This document shows positions 8,412 to 17,070 of a DNA stretch of 64,000 bases, one piece after another. The notes under the pieces are model-generated. The model saw only the letters and a program-made list of their open reading frames with translations, ran no database searches and was not told the origin of the DNA. Made by a program: the position numbers and the translations under genes. The stretch's first letter is position 1. Every line of letters begins with the position of its first letter. Source of the DNA: Neobacillus rhizosphaerae (lineage in GTDB: Bacteria > Bacillota > Bacilli > Bacillales > Cytobacillaceae); assembly GCF_937468385.1 (NCBI RefSeq), contig NZ_CALBWS010000005.1:62001-126000 (forward strand), given 5' to 3'.

Positions 8412-10124
8412 ATGAAAAAACCAGTTATTCAATTTCAAAATTATAGCTTTCAATATCGAAGTCAGGCGAAACCAACATTACATGACATTAACTTAACGCT
8501 CTATGAAGGGGAAAAGGTCTTAATTGTAGGTCCCTCAGGGTCTGGAAAAAGCACACTTGGCCATTGTATCAATGGCCTTGTTCCCTTTTCTTATAAAGGG
8601 GAAGTTTCAGGCAGCTTGAAAATCATGGGCGAGGATGTAAGGGAGTTAGACATTTTTTCCTTATCCAAAAAAGTCGGGACGGTTCTCCAAGATCCTGATG
8701 GTCAATTTATTGGTCTTACGGTGGCCGAGGATATCGCTTTTGCGCTAGAAAATGATTGTATCCCACAAACACAAATGTTTGCTAAGGTGGCCGAAGTGTC
8801 GAAAATGGTCGAAATGGAGCATTATTTGGACTCCTCGCTGCATCATCTCTCAGGAGGACAAAAGCAAAGGGTCTCCCTCGCTGGCGTCATGGTGGATGAG
8901 GTAGAGATTCTTTTATTTGATGAACCACTGGCAAACCTTGATCCAGCGACAGGAAAATATGCGATTGAGCTGATTGATCGAATTCAACAAGATACAAACA
9001 AAACCGTCGTGATCATCGAGCATCGCTTAGAGGATGTCTTGCATTGTCCAGTTGACCGCATCATCGTTGTGGATAACGGCAGGATTGTGAGTGATTTGAC
9101 TCCTGATGAACTATTAGCCTCACCCGTTTTGGAGGAATGTTCCATCCGTGAGCCCTTATATGTGAAAGCAGCAAAATATGCTGGCTGTGAAATTACGGCA
9201 GAAATGCAGCCCACTCATATCGATTCCTTTCAAGTGGATGGATGCAAAGATCAACTCATAGACTGGTTTGAAAAAGTCGATCCCCCTCTTCCAAAAGTGA
9301 AAACAGAATCCGTTTTAGAATTAAAGGAGATCACTTTTGGCTATACACCAAAACAACAAACGATTCATGGTGTTTCTTTTTCGATTGAAAAGGGTGAAAT
9401 GGTCAGTATCGTCGGAAAAAATGGCGCCGGAAAATCGACGCTTTCCAAATTGATTTGTGGTTTTGAAAAGCCGAGCTCAGGTCGAATTTATTACCGTGGT
9501 AAAGATATTAGCGAAGATACCATTAAAGAGCGTGCCTCAAGGATTGGAATGGTCATGCAAAATCCGAATCAAATGATTTCTAAGCAGATGATCTATGATG
9601 AAGTGGCGCTTGGTCTCGTTATCCGTGGTGTACCAGAAGCCGAAATAAAAGAGCGCGTTTGGCAAACACTGAAGATTTGTGGGCTGTATCCATTCCGTAA
9701 CTGGCCGATATCTGCGTTAAGCTTTGGCCAGAAAAAGCGAGTAACCATCGCCTCGATCTTAGTTTTAGAGCCGGAGGTGATCATTCTTGACGAGCCTACA
9801 GCGGGACAAGATTTCCGTCATTATTCCGAAATTATGGAGTTTTTGGTGGAACTAAATCGTCAGGGGGTCACGATTATCATGATTACCCATGATATGCATC
9901 TCATGCTTGAATATACTCCGCGTGCGCTTGTGATTGCAGGTGGGGCCAAAATAGCAGATGACACGGCAGTCAATGTTCTGGCGGATTCCAAACTCATCAT
10001 AGAGGCGAACTTAAAGGAAACTTCCTTATTTGAATTGGCAACTCGGGTGGGCATAAGCGAACCGAAAGAGTTTGTTAATCGATTTATCGCTTATGACAGA
10101 GAGGTGAGGCAGAAATGGCAGTAG
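8412..10124 (+). CDS. ECF transporter ATPase, two fused ATP-binding domains (EcfA-EcfA')
   Basis: A 570-residue protein with two complete ABC ATPase domains, the fused form of the EcfA/EcfA' pair that powers ECF importers. Domain 1 has GPSGSGKST near residue 41, LSGGQKQR and LLFDEPLANLD. Domain 2 has GKNGAGKST near residue 337, LSFGQKKR in the signature position and IILDEPTAGQD. The second signature is LSFGQ rather than LSGGQ, which is common in the paired half. An AGGAG precedes the ATG. The T-subunit gene overlaps its end by 10 bases, indicating translational coupling. Confidence 0.93.
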   Translation: MKKPVIQFQNYSFQYRSQAKPTLHDINLTLYEGEKVLIVGPSGSGKSTLGHCINGLVPFSYKGEVSGSLKIMGEDVRELDIFSLSKKVGTVLQDPDGQFIGLTVAEDIAFALENDCIPQTQMFAKVAEVSKMVEMEHYLDSSLHHLSGGQKQRVSLAGVMVDEVEILLFDEPLANLDPATGKYAIELIDRIQQDTNKTVVIIEHRLEDVLHCPVDRIIVVDNGRIVSDLTPDELLASPVLEECSIREPLYVKAAKYAGCEITAEMQPTHIDSFQVDGCKDQLIDWFEKVDPPLPKVKTESVLELKEITFGYTPKQQTIHGVSFSIEKGEMVSIVGKNGAGKSTLSKLICGFEKPSSGRIYYRGKDISEDTIKERASRIGMVMQNPNQMISKQMIYDEVALGLVIRGVPEAEIKERVWQTLKICGLYPFRNWPISALSFGQKKRVTIASILVLEPEVIILDEPTAGQDFRHYSEIMEFLVELNRQGVTIIMITHDMHLMLEYTPRALVIAGGAKIADDTAVNVLADSKLIIEANLKETSLFELATRVGISEPKEFVNRFIAYDREVRQKWQ

Positions 10125-10945
10125 AAATGCTTTCGTATATTGACCGACAATCGCCAATCCATCGGCTTACAGGTGTCACCAAGCTGATTTGCTTCCTTAT
10201 CTGGTCATCAATCGCGATGCTTACTTATGATACACGAATTTTGGTCTTCCTCTTCCTATTTAGTATCTGTGTTTTTATCGTATCAAAGGTAAAACTAAAG
10301 GAAGTCGCCTTTGTCCTTTTGTTTATTTTGTTATTTCTCATGATTAATAATCTCGCAATCTATGTCTTTTCGCCGCAAGAAGGGGTCAAGATCTATGGGA
10401 CAAGCCATGTGTTGTTTGAAATTAGTGAGCGCTATACGATCACACTCGAGCAACTTTTTTATCAATTAAATGTCACGCTTAAATATTTTACCGTCATTCC
10501 TGCGGCGATTCTGTTTATCGTGACCACCAATCCGAGTGAATTTGCGGCATCCTTAAATCGAATTGGCATCAGCTACCGAATTTCCTATTCTGTCGCGCTT
10601 GCGTTACGTTACATTCCCGATATTCAACGGGATTTTCGCAATATCTCCATGTCCCAGCAAGCTCGCGGGATTGATATGTCACGCAAAGAAAAACTGCCCA
10701 AGCGGATTAAAAATGCCGCTTCGATTATCGTGCCACTTATCTTATCAAGTCTCGATAAGATCGAAGTTATTAGCAATGCCATGGAACTGCGCGGATTTGG
10801 AAAAAACAAAAAGCGTACCTGGTACAGAGCACGCCCATTTCAAAAAATCGATGTATTAACCCTAATACTATTCGCATTCATTTTACTGGTATCCCTTTAT
10901 GTGACCTTTGTTGATGGAAATCGCTTCTACAATCCGTTTCTTTGA
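10115..10945 (+). CDS. ECF transporter transmembrane T component (EcfT)
   Basis: A 276-residue CbiQ/EcfT-type membrane protein that couples the ATPases to the S component. It has four to five hydrophobic segments and a cytoplasmic coupling region with the two alanine-arginine-glycine signatures: SQQARGIDM near residue 187 and MELRGFG near residue 226. The start overlaps the ATPase stop by 10 bases. It completes the S-A-T set, so the operon encodes a self-contained importer. Confidence 0.92.
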   Translation: MAVEMLSYIDRQSPIHRLTGVTKLICFLIWSSIAMLTYDTRILVFLFLFSICVFIVSKVKLKEVAFVLLFILLFLMINNLAIYVFSPQEGVKIYGTSHVLFEISERYTITLEQLFYQLNVTLKYFTVIPAAILFIVTTNPSEFAASLNRIGISYRISYSVALALRYIPDIQRDFRNISMSQQARGIDMSRKEKLPKRIKNAASIIVPLILSSLDKIEVISNAMELRGFGKNKKRTWYRARPFQKIDVLTLILFAFILLVSLYVTFVDGNRFYNPFL

Positions 10946-11026
10946 TTTTCCTGCCTGAGAAATTTGAAATCAGTAATCTTGTTTTGTAGTCACAAATTTT
11001 CCCCAGTCAGCAATTGAAACTTAGCA

Positions 11027-11063
11027 AAACAGGGTTATGCTTACTATAAGCACAGCCCTGTTT
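11027..11063. terminator. Hairpin at the end of the ECF operon
   Basis: AAACAGGG (11027-11034) pairs with CCCTGTTT (11056-11063), and TGCTTA/TAAGCA pair inside. It lies between convergent genes. The T-run is short, so it may be a weak bidirectional terminator. Confidence 0.6.
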
Positions 11064-11114
11064 CAGTCACAATGATAGGTTCCTTTTTGAAAAATGCTCT
11101 TTTTTTCCATTTTT

Positions 11115-12311
11115 TCACTCATTTTCCCATTCGAGTACTGGCGGTTGGGAGAGATGGGCGGTCTGTTTTTTAAAGATAGGGATAAAATATTCCTCTATAA
11201 GATAATGGCTTGGGATGCTGTAGATTGCATTACCACCATGGTCATAAAAGATATACTGCCACTTTTTTAATGGAAGTTTTAAAAATCTTTCTGGTTTAGA
11301 AAGGGTATTTTTCTCCAGTTTGACGTTGGCGATATCGTTCAGATTGACATAGGTGCCGTCATCGAAACAGTAGTAATCTAAATAGTAGCCACGTATTTGA
11401 ACCATGATATTTTTTTCTATTTTTTTCGCATGAAGATAGTTTAGTAACAGCGATACAGGTGGCAAAAGTAAGCCGAAAGTAAACCAATCCTTCACCCATA
11501 TTAATGGTAAAAATAGTACAAAGAACAGGATGGCGATTGTATTGTTGCGGCGGTTAAATTTTGGTGTAGATTGATAGAAAACCTCATCTTTTTCGTTTGT
11601 CCCATGCTTTTCGGCAAGGTGTGAGCGAAAATCCTCTACGTGCTCCTTGAATGATTTCTCTCTCCAGGGCATGAAATCTGTGTATTCATCATCAAGGCTC
11701 GTCGGCTGCCATGGGGTTGGGATTTTGTCCGGATAATAAGCTCCCAAAAGCATCCGCATCCAGTCTTTATGGGCAAAGGTAGGGTCCGTTGATTTGAAGC
11801 GAACCACATAATACGTGAGATTGTCACCGTAAAGAACATCCTTTTCGTCAAACGTCCCCATAATTTCCACTTCATCGGGAAACCTTTCCACACCGTTAGG
11901 GCTATTGTAAAAAATGAATTCAGCACTTTCTTTGACAAAATATTTTTGATAGGATGGGTCGGTCGGCAATAACTCCGGTTTGTTTTTTTGAATAATCCCA
12001 AATGCCTCTTGTGAACCATCATTCCCAACGAGGATTTCTTTGATCGTTGGGGTGACAGAATCGGCATCTAGATTTCGTTTCCACAAGATCTCAATGTAAT
12101 ATAGTTTCAAGCGGTCGTCCTTCCAGTTTAGGATGAATTGAAGCTTGAGGAGTTCCTGATCTGAGCAAAGGGCGCTATAGATCGTGAGATAATTTTTTAT
12201 ATAAAAGCGCAGTTGGAAATAAGGGACCTTCCACGCTTCGTAAACGTATTCTCTAGGTGTATTCTTTGTCGTATTCCAGGTATTGGTCGAAAAGTGATTG
12301 CAGCTTTTCAA
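11115..12311 (-). CDS. Hypothetical protein with a C-terminal membrane hairpin
   Basis: I do not recognise this protein. The open frame gives 398 residues. The first 250 are soluble and rich in aromatic and charged residues. Two hydrophobic segments lie near residues 257-295, and the last 100 residues are again soluble (PLKKWQYIFYDHGGNAIY). The only start-type codon near the 5' end is TTG 12311, with AAGGA eight bases upstream. That places 59 bases inside the preceding gene in another frame. No other ATG, GTG or TTG occurs in the next 80 codons, so the alternative is a frameshift joining it to the 12253-12876 product. Both proteins probably act together. Confidence 0.6.
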   Translation of the reverse strand: MKSCNHFSTNTWNTTKNTPREYVYEAWKVPYFQLRFYIKNYLTIYSALCSDQELLKLQFILNWKDDRLKLYYIEILWKRNLDADSVTPTIKEILVGNDGSQEAFGIIQKNKPELLPTDPSYQKYFVKESAEFIFYNSPNGVERFPDEVEIMGTFDEKDVLYGDNLTYYVVRFKSTDPTFAHKDWMRMLLGAYYPDKIPTPWQPTSLDDEYTDFMPWREKSFKEHVEDFRSHLAEKHGTNEKDEVFYQSTPKFNRRNNTIAILFFVLFLPLIWVKDWFTFGLLLPPVSLLLNYLHAKKIEKNIMVQIRGYYLDYYCFDDGTYVNLNDIANVKLEKNTLSKPERFLKLPLKKWQYIFYDHGGNAIYSIPSHYLIEEYFIPIFKKQTAHLSQPPVLEWENE

Positions 12312-12876
12312 TGATAAAGTCCTTGTCTAACGGTACATCCTCGCTGGTGATGTATTGATGTTGCAAGCCCATTGTGACAAGAAAATGATAATACCATTCA
12401 TACCATGGATGAAGGTAAATATTGTTTTCCACCAATGCTTCAATCGCGGTCATTGTCCGGTCCTTTTGTTCAAAAATAAGGTTTCTTTCTTCATAGGCGG
12501 GAATGAAGGATGCTTGGAAATACAGTTTACTAAAGGTTTTTTTATATAATAATGTAGCCGACTCCGAGTTTAGGATTATAAGTCCGCTTAAGACTAGGTT
12601 GATAGCCTGATAGGAATACTTGAAGATGTTCCTTTCGAAGACGGGAAGCATGTCCTCATGGATAAAAACGCATGCAGCTTGAACTAAGGCAAGGGATGGA
12701 TCGTCCCAATCTTCATCACTTATCGGCCATATTTTCCCTGCTTCCTCCAGCAAATGGATAACATCATCCATTTCCAACTGGTAATTCCAATTTTGTAATC
12801 CATCGATGGCTTTTTTTCGATCTTTGAGATTATTGCTTTTTAACAGGTTAATCAGATCTTGCATGGCGGCAATCAT
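12253..12876 (-). CDS. Hypothetical protein, helical (HEAT-like)
   Basis: Not recognised. It is a 207-residue, acidic, mostly helical protein that begins MIAAMQDLINLL and contains LKDRKKAIDGLQNW, which resembles the first helices of a HEAT-type repeat. There is no signal peptide or membrane segment. Its 3' end overlaps the next gene by 59 bases in another frame, so the two are surely in one transcript and perhaps were once one reading frame. AAGGA precedes ATG 12876. Function unknown. Confidence 0.6.
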   Translation of the reverse strand: MIAAMQDLINLLKSNNLKDRKKAIDGLQNWNYQLEMDDVIHLLEEAGKIWPISDEDWDDPSLALVQAACVFIHEDMLPVFERNIFKYSYQAINLVLSGLIILNSESATLLYKKTFSKLYFQASFIPAYEERNLIFEQKDRTMTAIEALVENNIYLHPWYEWYYHFLVTMGLQHQYITSEDVPLDKDFIIEKLQSLFDQYLEYDKEYT

Positions 12877-12999
12877 GTAACCAATCCTTTTCCAAATTTA
12901 CAGTATATCTTCCATTTTACTTTATGATGGGGCCAGTCACCACAAAATTTTGGTGCCAGACCTCCACTCAGCCTAAATGCCCTTAGCACAATAAAGTCT

Positions 13000-13239
13000 T
13001 CAATCGAGGATGATTGTTATCATGAAGAGATAAGTACCTGTAAATAAGACAAATAGAAAAAAGAATGATCCATAGTAAAGGGCCCTTGATTTCGGGGGTT
13101 CATTACTATATCCAAATCCTATCAATAAACCACCGAAAATGGATAAAATTCCGAGCCCAGGATGGACCATGCTGCCCAGCCAAATCCCGCTAAGAAAAAG
13201 TAAAAAACCTATCTTTGGAACCAATTGCTGAAACTTCAA
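13000..13239 (-). CDS. Small membrane protein
   Basis: An unrecognised protein of about 79 residues with two or three hydrophobic segments (IGFLLFLSGIWLGSM, GILSIFGGLLIGFG and a long C-terminal YYGSFFFLFVLFTGTYLF). The frame is open to a GTG at 13248, but AGAGGTGA fits TTG 13239 better, giving MKFQQLVPK. It is transcribed away from the PadR gene. Function unknown. Confidence 0.6.
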   Translation of the reverse strand: MKFQQLVPKIGFLLFLSGIWLGSMVHPGLGILSIFGGLLIGFGYSNEPPKSRALYYGSFFFLFVLFTGTYLFMITIILD

Positions 13240-13352
13240 GGATCTCACCTCTTTATTTTTATTTTATTTTACCATTAGAAGGGTAGGTTGAACTGAGAAA
13301 AAAATCTTAATTTTCCCTCTTGTGGATTCCTTTTCCAAATGTTAAACTGATG

Positions 13353-13422
13353 CTATATTGCATTGCAAGGTAATGACAAGCAATGCAATTTATTTTATCA
13401 GCTATATTGTAATGCAATATAG
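13353..13422. promoter_or_regulatory. Paired operators upstream of padR
   Basis: Two related inverted repeats lie in the 120 bases before the PadR gene: TTGCATTGC/GCAATGCAA (13358-13388) and a 21-base near-palindrome CTATATTGTAATGCAATATAG (13402-13422). They share the CTATATTG and ATGCAA halves. PadR proteins bind AT-rich inverted repeats and often repress themselves, so autoregulation is likely. Confidence 0.6.
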
Positions 13423-13449
13423 AGAAGGCTCTTAAAAGGAGGGTAACCA

Positions 13450-13764
13450 TTGTCATCAAGTCAGATGTTAAAAGGAATTTTAGAAGGCTGTTTATTGGCT
13501 GTTATTGCTAAGGGAGAAACATACGGATACGAAATGATTGAAAAGCTGGAATCTTATGGGTTCACGATGGTGAGTGAAGGTAGCATATATCCCTTGCTAC
13601 TACGAATGAAAAAGGAAGCTCTTGTTACGGCAAGAGTCATCACCTCTCCTGCTGGCCCGAAACGGAAATATTACAGCTTAACAGCTAAAGGGTATCAAGA
13701 GTTTAAAGAGTTTACCGAGCGTTGGAGCGAGATGTCAGCCAGTGTTTCAAAACTTTTGAAGTAG
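13450..13764 (+). CDS. PadR family transcriptional regulator
   Basis: A 104-residue winged-helix repressor of the PadR family. Visible features are the N-terminal LKGILEGCLLAVIA, GETYGYEMIEKLESYGF, the SEGSIYPLLLRMKKEALV recognition region and the wing GPKRKYYSLTAKG. It starts at TTG 13450 behind AAAGGAGGG. The downstream HAAS-type membrane protein begins 17 bases after its stop. PadR-HAAS pairs are common in Firmicutes, where the membrane protein is thought to be the regulated partner. The inverted repeats upstream point to autoregulation. Ligand unknown. Confidence 0.93.
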   Translation: MSSSQMLKGILEGCLLAVIAKGETYGYEMIEKLESYGFTMVSEGSIYPLLLRMKKEALVTARVITSPAGPKRKYYSLTAKGYQEFKEFTERWSEMSASVSKLLK

Positions 13765-13781
13765 AAATGGAGGAGAAGGAA

Positions 13782-14540
13782 ATGAAGCTATCAGTAAAAA
13801 GCCAAGATTTTTTGGAGAATTTACGACTGTATTTATTTTCAAGTGGCAAACAAACAGATGAAATTGAGGAAGTAATGGAAGAGTTACGAGACCATCTCCA
13901 TGAAGCAGAGTTGGCTGGAAAGAGTGTCGACCATATCATCGGTCAATCTCCGAAGCACTATATGAAACATTTATCAGAGGAGATGAGGACAGATTACAAA
14001 GGTTGGACAAAATTAGTTCCGATATTCATCATGGGGGTTTTTGCGTATATTCTCTTAGGTGATGCAATCAACGGGAAAATCCAGTACTCGTTACAGGAAT
14101 TACTTGGTTTTCCTATCATCTGCTTGGTTATGTTGGGAGTCTACTCGATTACCTTCAAATTCATGGCAACGTCCAAACTTGCGAAGCTACAGGAATATAG
14201 CGTGTATGCGGGAATCAGCTTGTTATCCATTTCGTTATTTATTAGTTTGCTTTTGCTTGATACACCTTTTGATGCACCGTTGTTTCGACTGGAAACGATA
14301 ATTGGCAGAATGATTGTAGGTGCGATTGCGGTCATCATTTTTATCGGGTTAGCGATTTGGAGCAGAAACTGGATCTCCGTCATTATCCCAGCGATATTAT
14401 TTTTACCTGAAGTGATTACATCCTTTTTAACAATTAAGGGAGAAACGGAAATTATTTTATCGTCAATGCTTATGCTTGTTGGATTTCTGATCTTCTTTCT
14501 CATTCAATCCAAAAAAATGAAGAAAAGTGAATATAGGTAA
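13782..14540 (+). CDS. HAAS-domain membrane protein (PadR partner)
   Basis: A 252-residue protein. The first 75 residues form a helical HAAS-type domain (EIEEVMEELRDHLHEAEL...HIIGQSPKHYM), followed by six to seven hydrophobic segments from about residue 80 to 245 and a basic tail. ATG 13782 follows GGAGGAGAAGG. The family is usually encoded directly after PadR and is thought to act in envelope-stress or lipid-II-related signalling; that role is not visible here. Confidence 0.8.
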   Translation: MKLSVKSQDFLENLRLYLFSSGKQTDEIEEVMEELRDHLHEAELAGKSVDHIIGQSPKHYMKHLSEEMRTDYKGWTKLVPIFIMGVFAYILLGDAINGKIQYSLQELLGFPIICLVMLGVYSITFKFMATSKLAKLQEYSVYAGISLLSISLFISLLLLDTPFDAPLFRLETIIGRMIVGAIAVIIFIGLAIWSRNWISVIIPAILFLPEVITSFLTIKGETEIILSSMLMLVGFLIFFLIQSKKMKKSEYR

Positions 14541-14601
14541 TTTTTTTCGGATCATTGCTATAAGCAAGAAGAGTCTAACCGCAATGACATAATAGAGCTG
14601 A

Positions 14602-14637
14602 AAAACGAGAACGGGAGGCTTTCCTGTTCTCGTTTTT
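14602..14637 (+). terminator. Intrinsic terminator after the padR operon
   Basis: AAACGAGAACGGGA pairs with TCCTGTTCTCGTTT (one mismatch) and is followed by TTT. Confidence 0.85.
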
Positions 14638-14775
14638 TCTGAAGAAAAGAGGCGGAGTAGCGTTAACTTATCTATTTTCTTCTATATAGGATAAAAATTT
14701 TTACTCATTCTGTGATTTGAAGAGCTAATTCCACCAATTTATTCAAAAGGATTCTCGTATAGAACATCCTATCAC

Positions 14776-15852
14776 TTAAACCTGAGCCACTTTCACTGTC
14801 CAGTTAAAGGGGTCTTCTTTTTTTCCGAGTTGTATTCCGGTCATTTCATTATAGAGACGCTGTGAGAGTTGGCCGATGTTTTGATCATTTATTGTTATTG
14901 TTTGATCGTTCCAATTTAATTCACCCACGGGTGAAATAACGGCAGCTGTTCCTGATCCGAAGGCTTCTTCCAGTTCTCCTCGCTCATATGCTGCAAAAAC
15001 CTCTTCAATTGAAATTTTCACTTCGCGTACAGGAATATTCCAATATTTTAATAATTCAATGACAGAATCACGTGTCACACCGGGTAAAATGCTGCCATTT
15101 AATCTTGGTGTTATCACTTCACCATTGATCTTGAAGAAAATATTCATACTACCAACTTCTTCAACATACTTATTCTCTTTTGCATCTAACCAAAGGATTT
15201 GGGCAAAACCATTTGCCTCAGCCTTTTCTTGTGCCTTTAGGCTGGCGGCATAATTGCCAGCGGTCTTTACATGGCCAACGCCCCCAATTACAGCCCGGAC
15301 GTAGTGCTCTTCCACATTGATTCTTACAGGGCTTAATTGGTTCCCATAATAAGCTCCTACCGGGGAAAGGATTACAAGCAATTGATATTGTTTAGAAGCC
15401 CGTACACCAAGATAGGGTTCCGTCGAGAAGATAAACGGGCGAATGTAAAGAGAGGTTCCTTCACCATCAGGAATCCAATCTTTTTCCGTTACAATTAATT
15501 GTTTTATGGCATGTAATAAAAAATCCTCATCAATTAGGGGGATGCACAGTCTGTCGCATGATTCATTCAATCTCTTCATGTTCTTTTCTGGACGGAAGAG
15601 CTGGATGGTGCCATCTGCTGTCTTATAGGCTTTTAATCCTTCAAAGATGGCTTGTCCATAGTGAAAAACCATCGAAGCTGGATCGAGTGTTAATGGTGCG
15701 TAAGGAATGATTCGCGGATCATTCCAGCCGATGTCCGTATGATAGTCCATTACAAACATATAATCGCTGAAATACTTCCCGAAACCAAGTGATGCAGTAT
15801 CAGGCTTTACCTTTAAATCTGCTCTTTGAATAAATGCAATTTCTTGTTTCAT
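14776..15852 (-). CDS. ilvE: Branched-chain amino acid aminotransferase
   Basis: A 358-residue fold-type IV PLP aminotransferase that interconverts Leu, Ile and Val with their keto acids. Signatures include the N-terminal LGFGKYFSDYMFVMDY, the FEGLKAY stretch, RLNESCDRLCIP, GVGHVKTAGNYAASL with the PLP lysine in HVKTAGNY, and EEAFGSGTAAVISPVG. The frame extends 20 codons further, but MKQEIAF at 15852 has a GAGGTG ribosome site and matches the family N-terminus. It stands alone, away from the ilv-leu biosynthetic operon, as is usual in bacilli. Confidence 0.95.
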   Translation of the reverse strand: MKQEIAFIQRADLKVKPDTASLGFGKYFSDYMFVMDYHTDIGWNDPRIIPYAPLTLDPASMVFHYGQAIFEGLKAYKTADGTIQLFRPEKNMKRLNESCDRLCIPLIDEDFLLHAIKQLIVTEKDWIPDGEGTSLYIRPFIFSTEPYLGVRASKQYQLLVILSPVGAYYGNQLSPVRINVEEHYVRAVIGGVGHVKTAGNYAASLKAQEKAEANGFAQILWLDAKENKYVEEVGSMNIFFKINGEVITPRLNGSILPGVTRDSVIELLKYWNIPVREVKISIEEVFAAYERGELEEAFGSGTAAVISPVGELNWNDQTITINDQNIGQLSQRLYNEMTGIQLGKKEDPFNWTVKVAQV

Positions 15853-15945
15853 GATTACACCTCGTATCGAATCTCTCATTAACTTTGTTGAAATTACGCT
15901 ATCTTCAGTCAAAATCGCCTAGCTAAATTGAATTAGTCTATTTTT

Positions 15946-16707
15946 TCATTTCGTATTTCTTACCGCATAGTTAAATATAGGATCTCTAAGTTCATATTCA
16001 TAGGTATACCCATCTACAATTCCAACTACTTTATTATTATCATAAAGATCTAGCATAAATCCTGCCATTTGTTTTGAGGTGTGAAATTTTGGTACAGCAC
16101 CTTCATATTGAAATTCGTCTAGGTCAAGAGATCGTTTTGCGAACTCTGTTTCAGTTGCTGCAGGAGCCAAAACCTTCACTTGCATGTTCGCCCCTTTTGA
16201 CTTAAGTTCATGAGCGAGTCCTTCTGTAAATGCACTTACGTAAAATTTAGTAGCACAGTAGGTAATAGCATCTGCAACAATTTTATAGCCGCCGCCTGAT
16301 GATACATTAATAAGCTGAGTCCCTTCGACATCTGAATAATCGCGAACATAAAGAGAAGTAAGGATGGTTAAGGACTCGATATTCAAGTGTAACATGGCCT
16401 CAATCTTGTTTAAATTTTGTTCCCCAACGGAAGCAAAGTTGCCAAATCCAGCATTGTTAATCCATGTTTCAATTTGGAAATCACCAAGACTTTCGTAAAG
16501 TTTATAAGCATTCTCAGAGACTGATAAATCAGTTGTTCGAATAACAACATCTAAGTTTGGATTAATATGTGCGATCTCTGACTTGAGTTTTTCCAGATGA
16601 TCTTTCCTGCGAGCTACAACGATTAAGTTTTTTCCACGAGACGCAAAAGCTAGTGCAGCTTCATAACCTATACCTGAGCTTGCTCCAGTGATAACAGTAT
16701 ATTTCAT
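15946..16707 (-). CDS. Short-chain dehydrogenase (DltE/YqjQ-like SDR)
   Basis: A 253-residue SDR with TGASSGIG near residue 6, NNAGFG near residue 88 and the catalytic YCATKFYVSAF around residue 160. The VVARRKDHLEKL stretch and the C-terminal half resemble the COG0300 group of broad-specificity NADP oxidoreductases. AGGAGG stands before ATG 16707, so the longer open frame to 16749 is not used. A strong terminator lies upstream at 16820-16866, so it has its own promoter. Substrate unknown. Confidence 0.88.
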   Translation of the reverse strand: MKYTVITGASSGIGYEAALAFASRGKNLIVVARRKDHLEKLKSEIAHINPNLDVVIRTTDLSVSENAYKLYESLGDFQIETWINNAGFGNFASVGEQNLNKIEAMLHLNIESLTILTSLYVRDYSDVEGTQLINVSSGGGYKIVADAITYCATKFYVSAFTEGLAHELKSKGANMQVKVLAPAATETEFAKRSLDLDEFQYEGAVPKFHTSKQMAGFMLDLYDNNKVVGIVDGYTYEYELRDPIFNYAVRNTK

Positions 16708-16819
16708 GTGTATTCCTCCTGAAATTTTATTATAGAGCCCGCAAAGCATTCCACAGCAACAATCCTAACTGATCTTAACATAAGGTGCGATCACATCCAA
16801 AAATGAAATAACTACAGTT

Positions 16820-16866
16820 AAGAAAAAGAGGATGTCCAAATCGGCTTTTGGACATCCTCTTTTTCT
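16820..16866. terminator. Long bidirectional terminator
   Basis: About 20 bp of nearly perfect stem (AAGAAAAAGAGGATGTCC and its complement) around TCGGC. The A- and T-rich ends serve both strands. It ends transcripts coming from the NOS side. Confidence 0.85.
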
Positions 16867-16885
16867 TAATCTTGTTTGAATTTAT

Positions 16886-17029
16886 TTATTCAGTTCCTCC
16901 ATCCATACATTTTGCACCAATTTTGAACTCTATGAACGGGCAATCCAATAAGACAGGAAGCTCAAAGCCTGTTTTGGTAGAATAACCTTCATCATAAAGC
17001 CAGAAAGCACCCTCCAGTTTATCAGGCAT
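16886..17029 (-). CDS. Possible small protein downstream of NOS (47 residues)
   Basis: An unannotated 47-codon ORF lies between the NOS stop and the terminator. It starts ATG 17029 and ends TAA at 16886-16888. The peptide begins MPDKLEGAFWLYDEGY and ends KCMDGGTE, with an amino-acid composition typical of a real acidic protein. There is no clear ribosome site, so it may be a gene fragment or a translationally weak ORF. Not recognised. Confidence 0.35.
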   Translation of the reverse strand: MPDKLEGAFWLYDEGYSTKTGFELPVLLDCPFIEFKIGAKCMDGGTE

Positions 17030-17070
17030 AGAAAGTTACATTATTCTTACATGAAAACTACCGCTAAACT

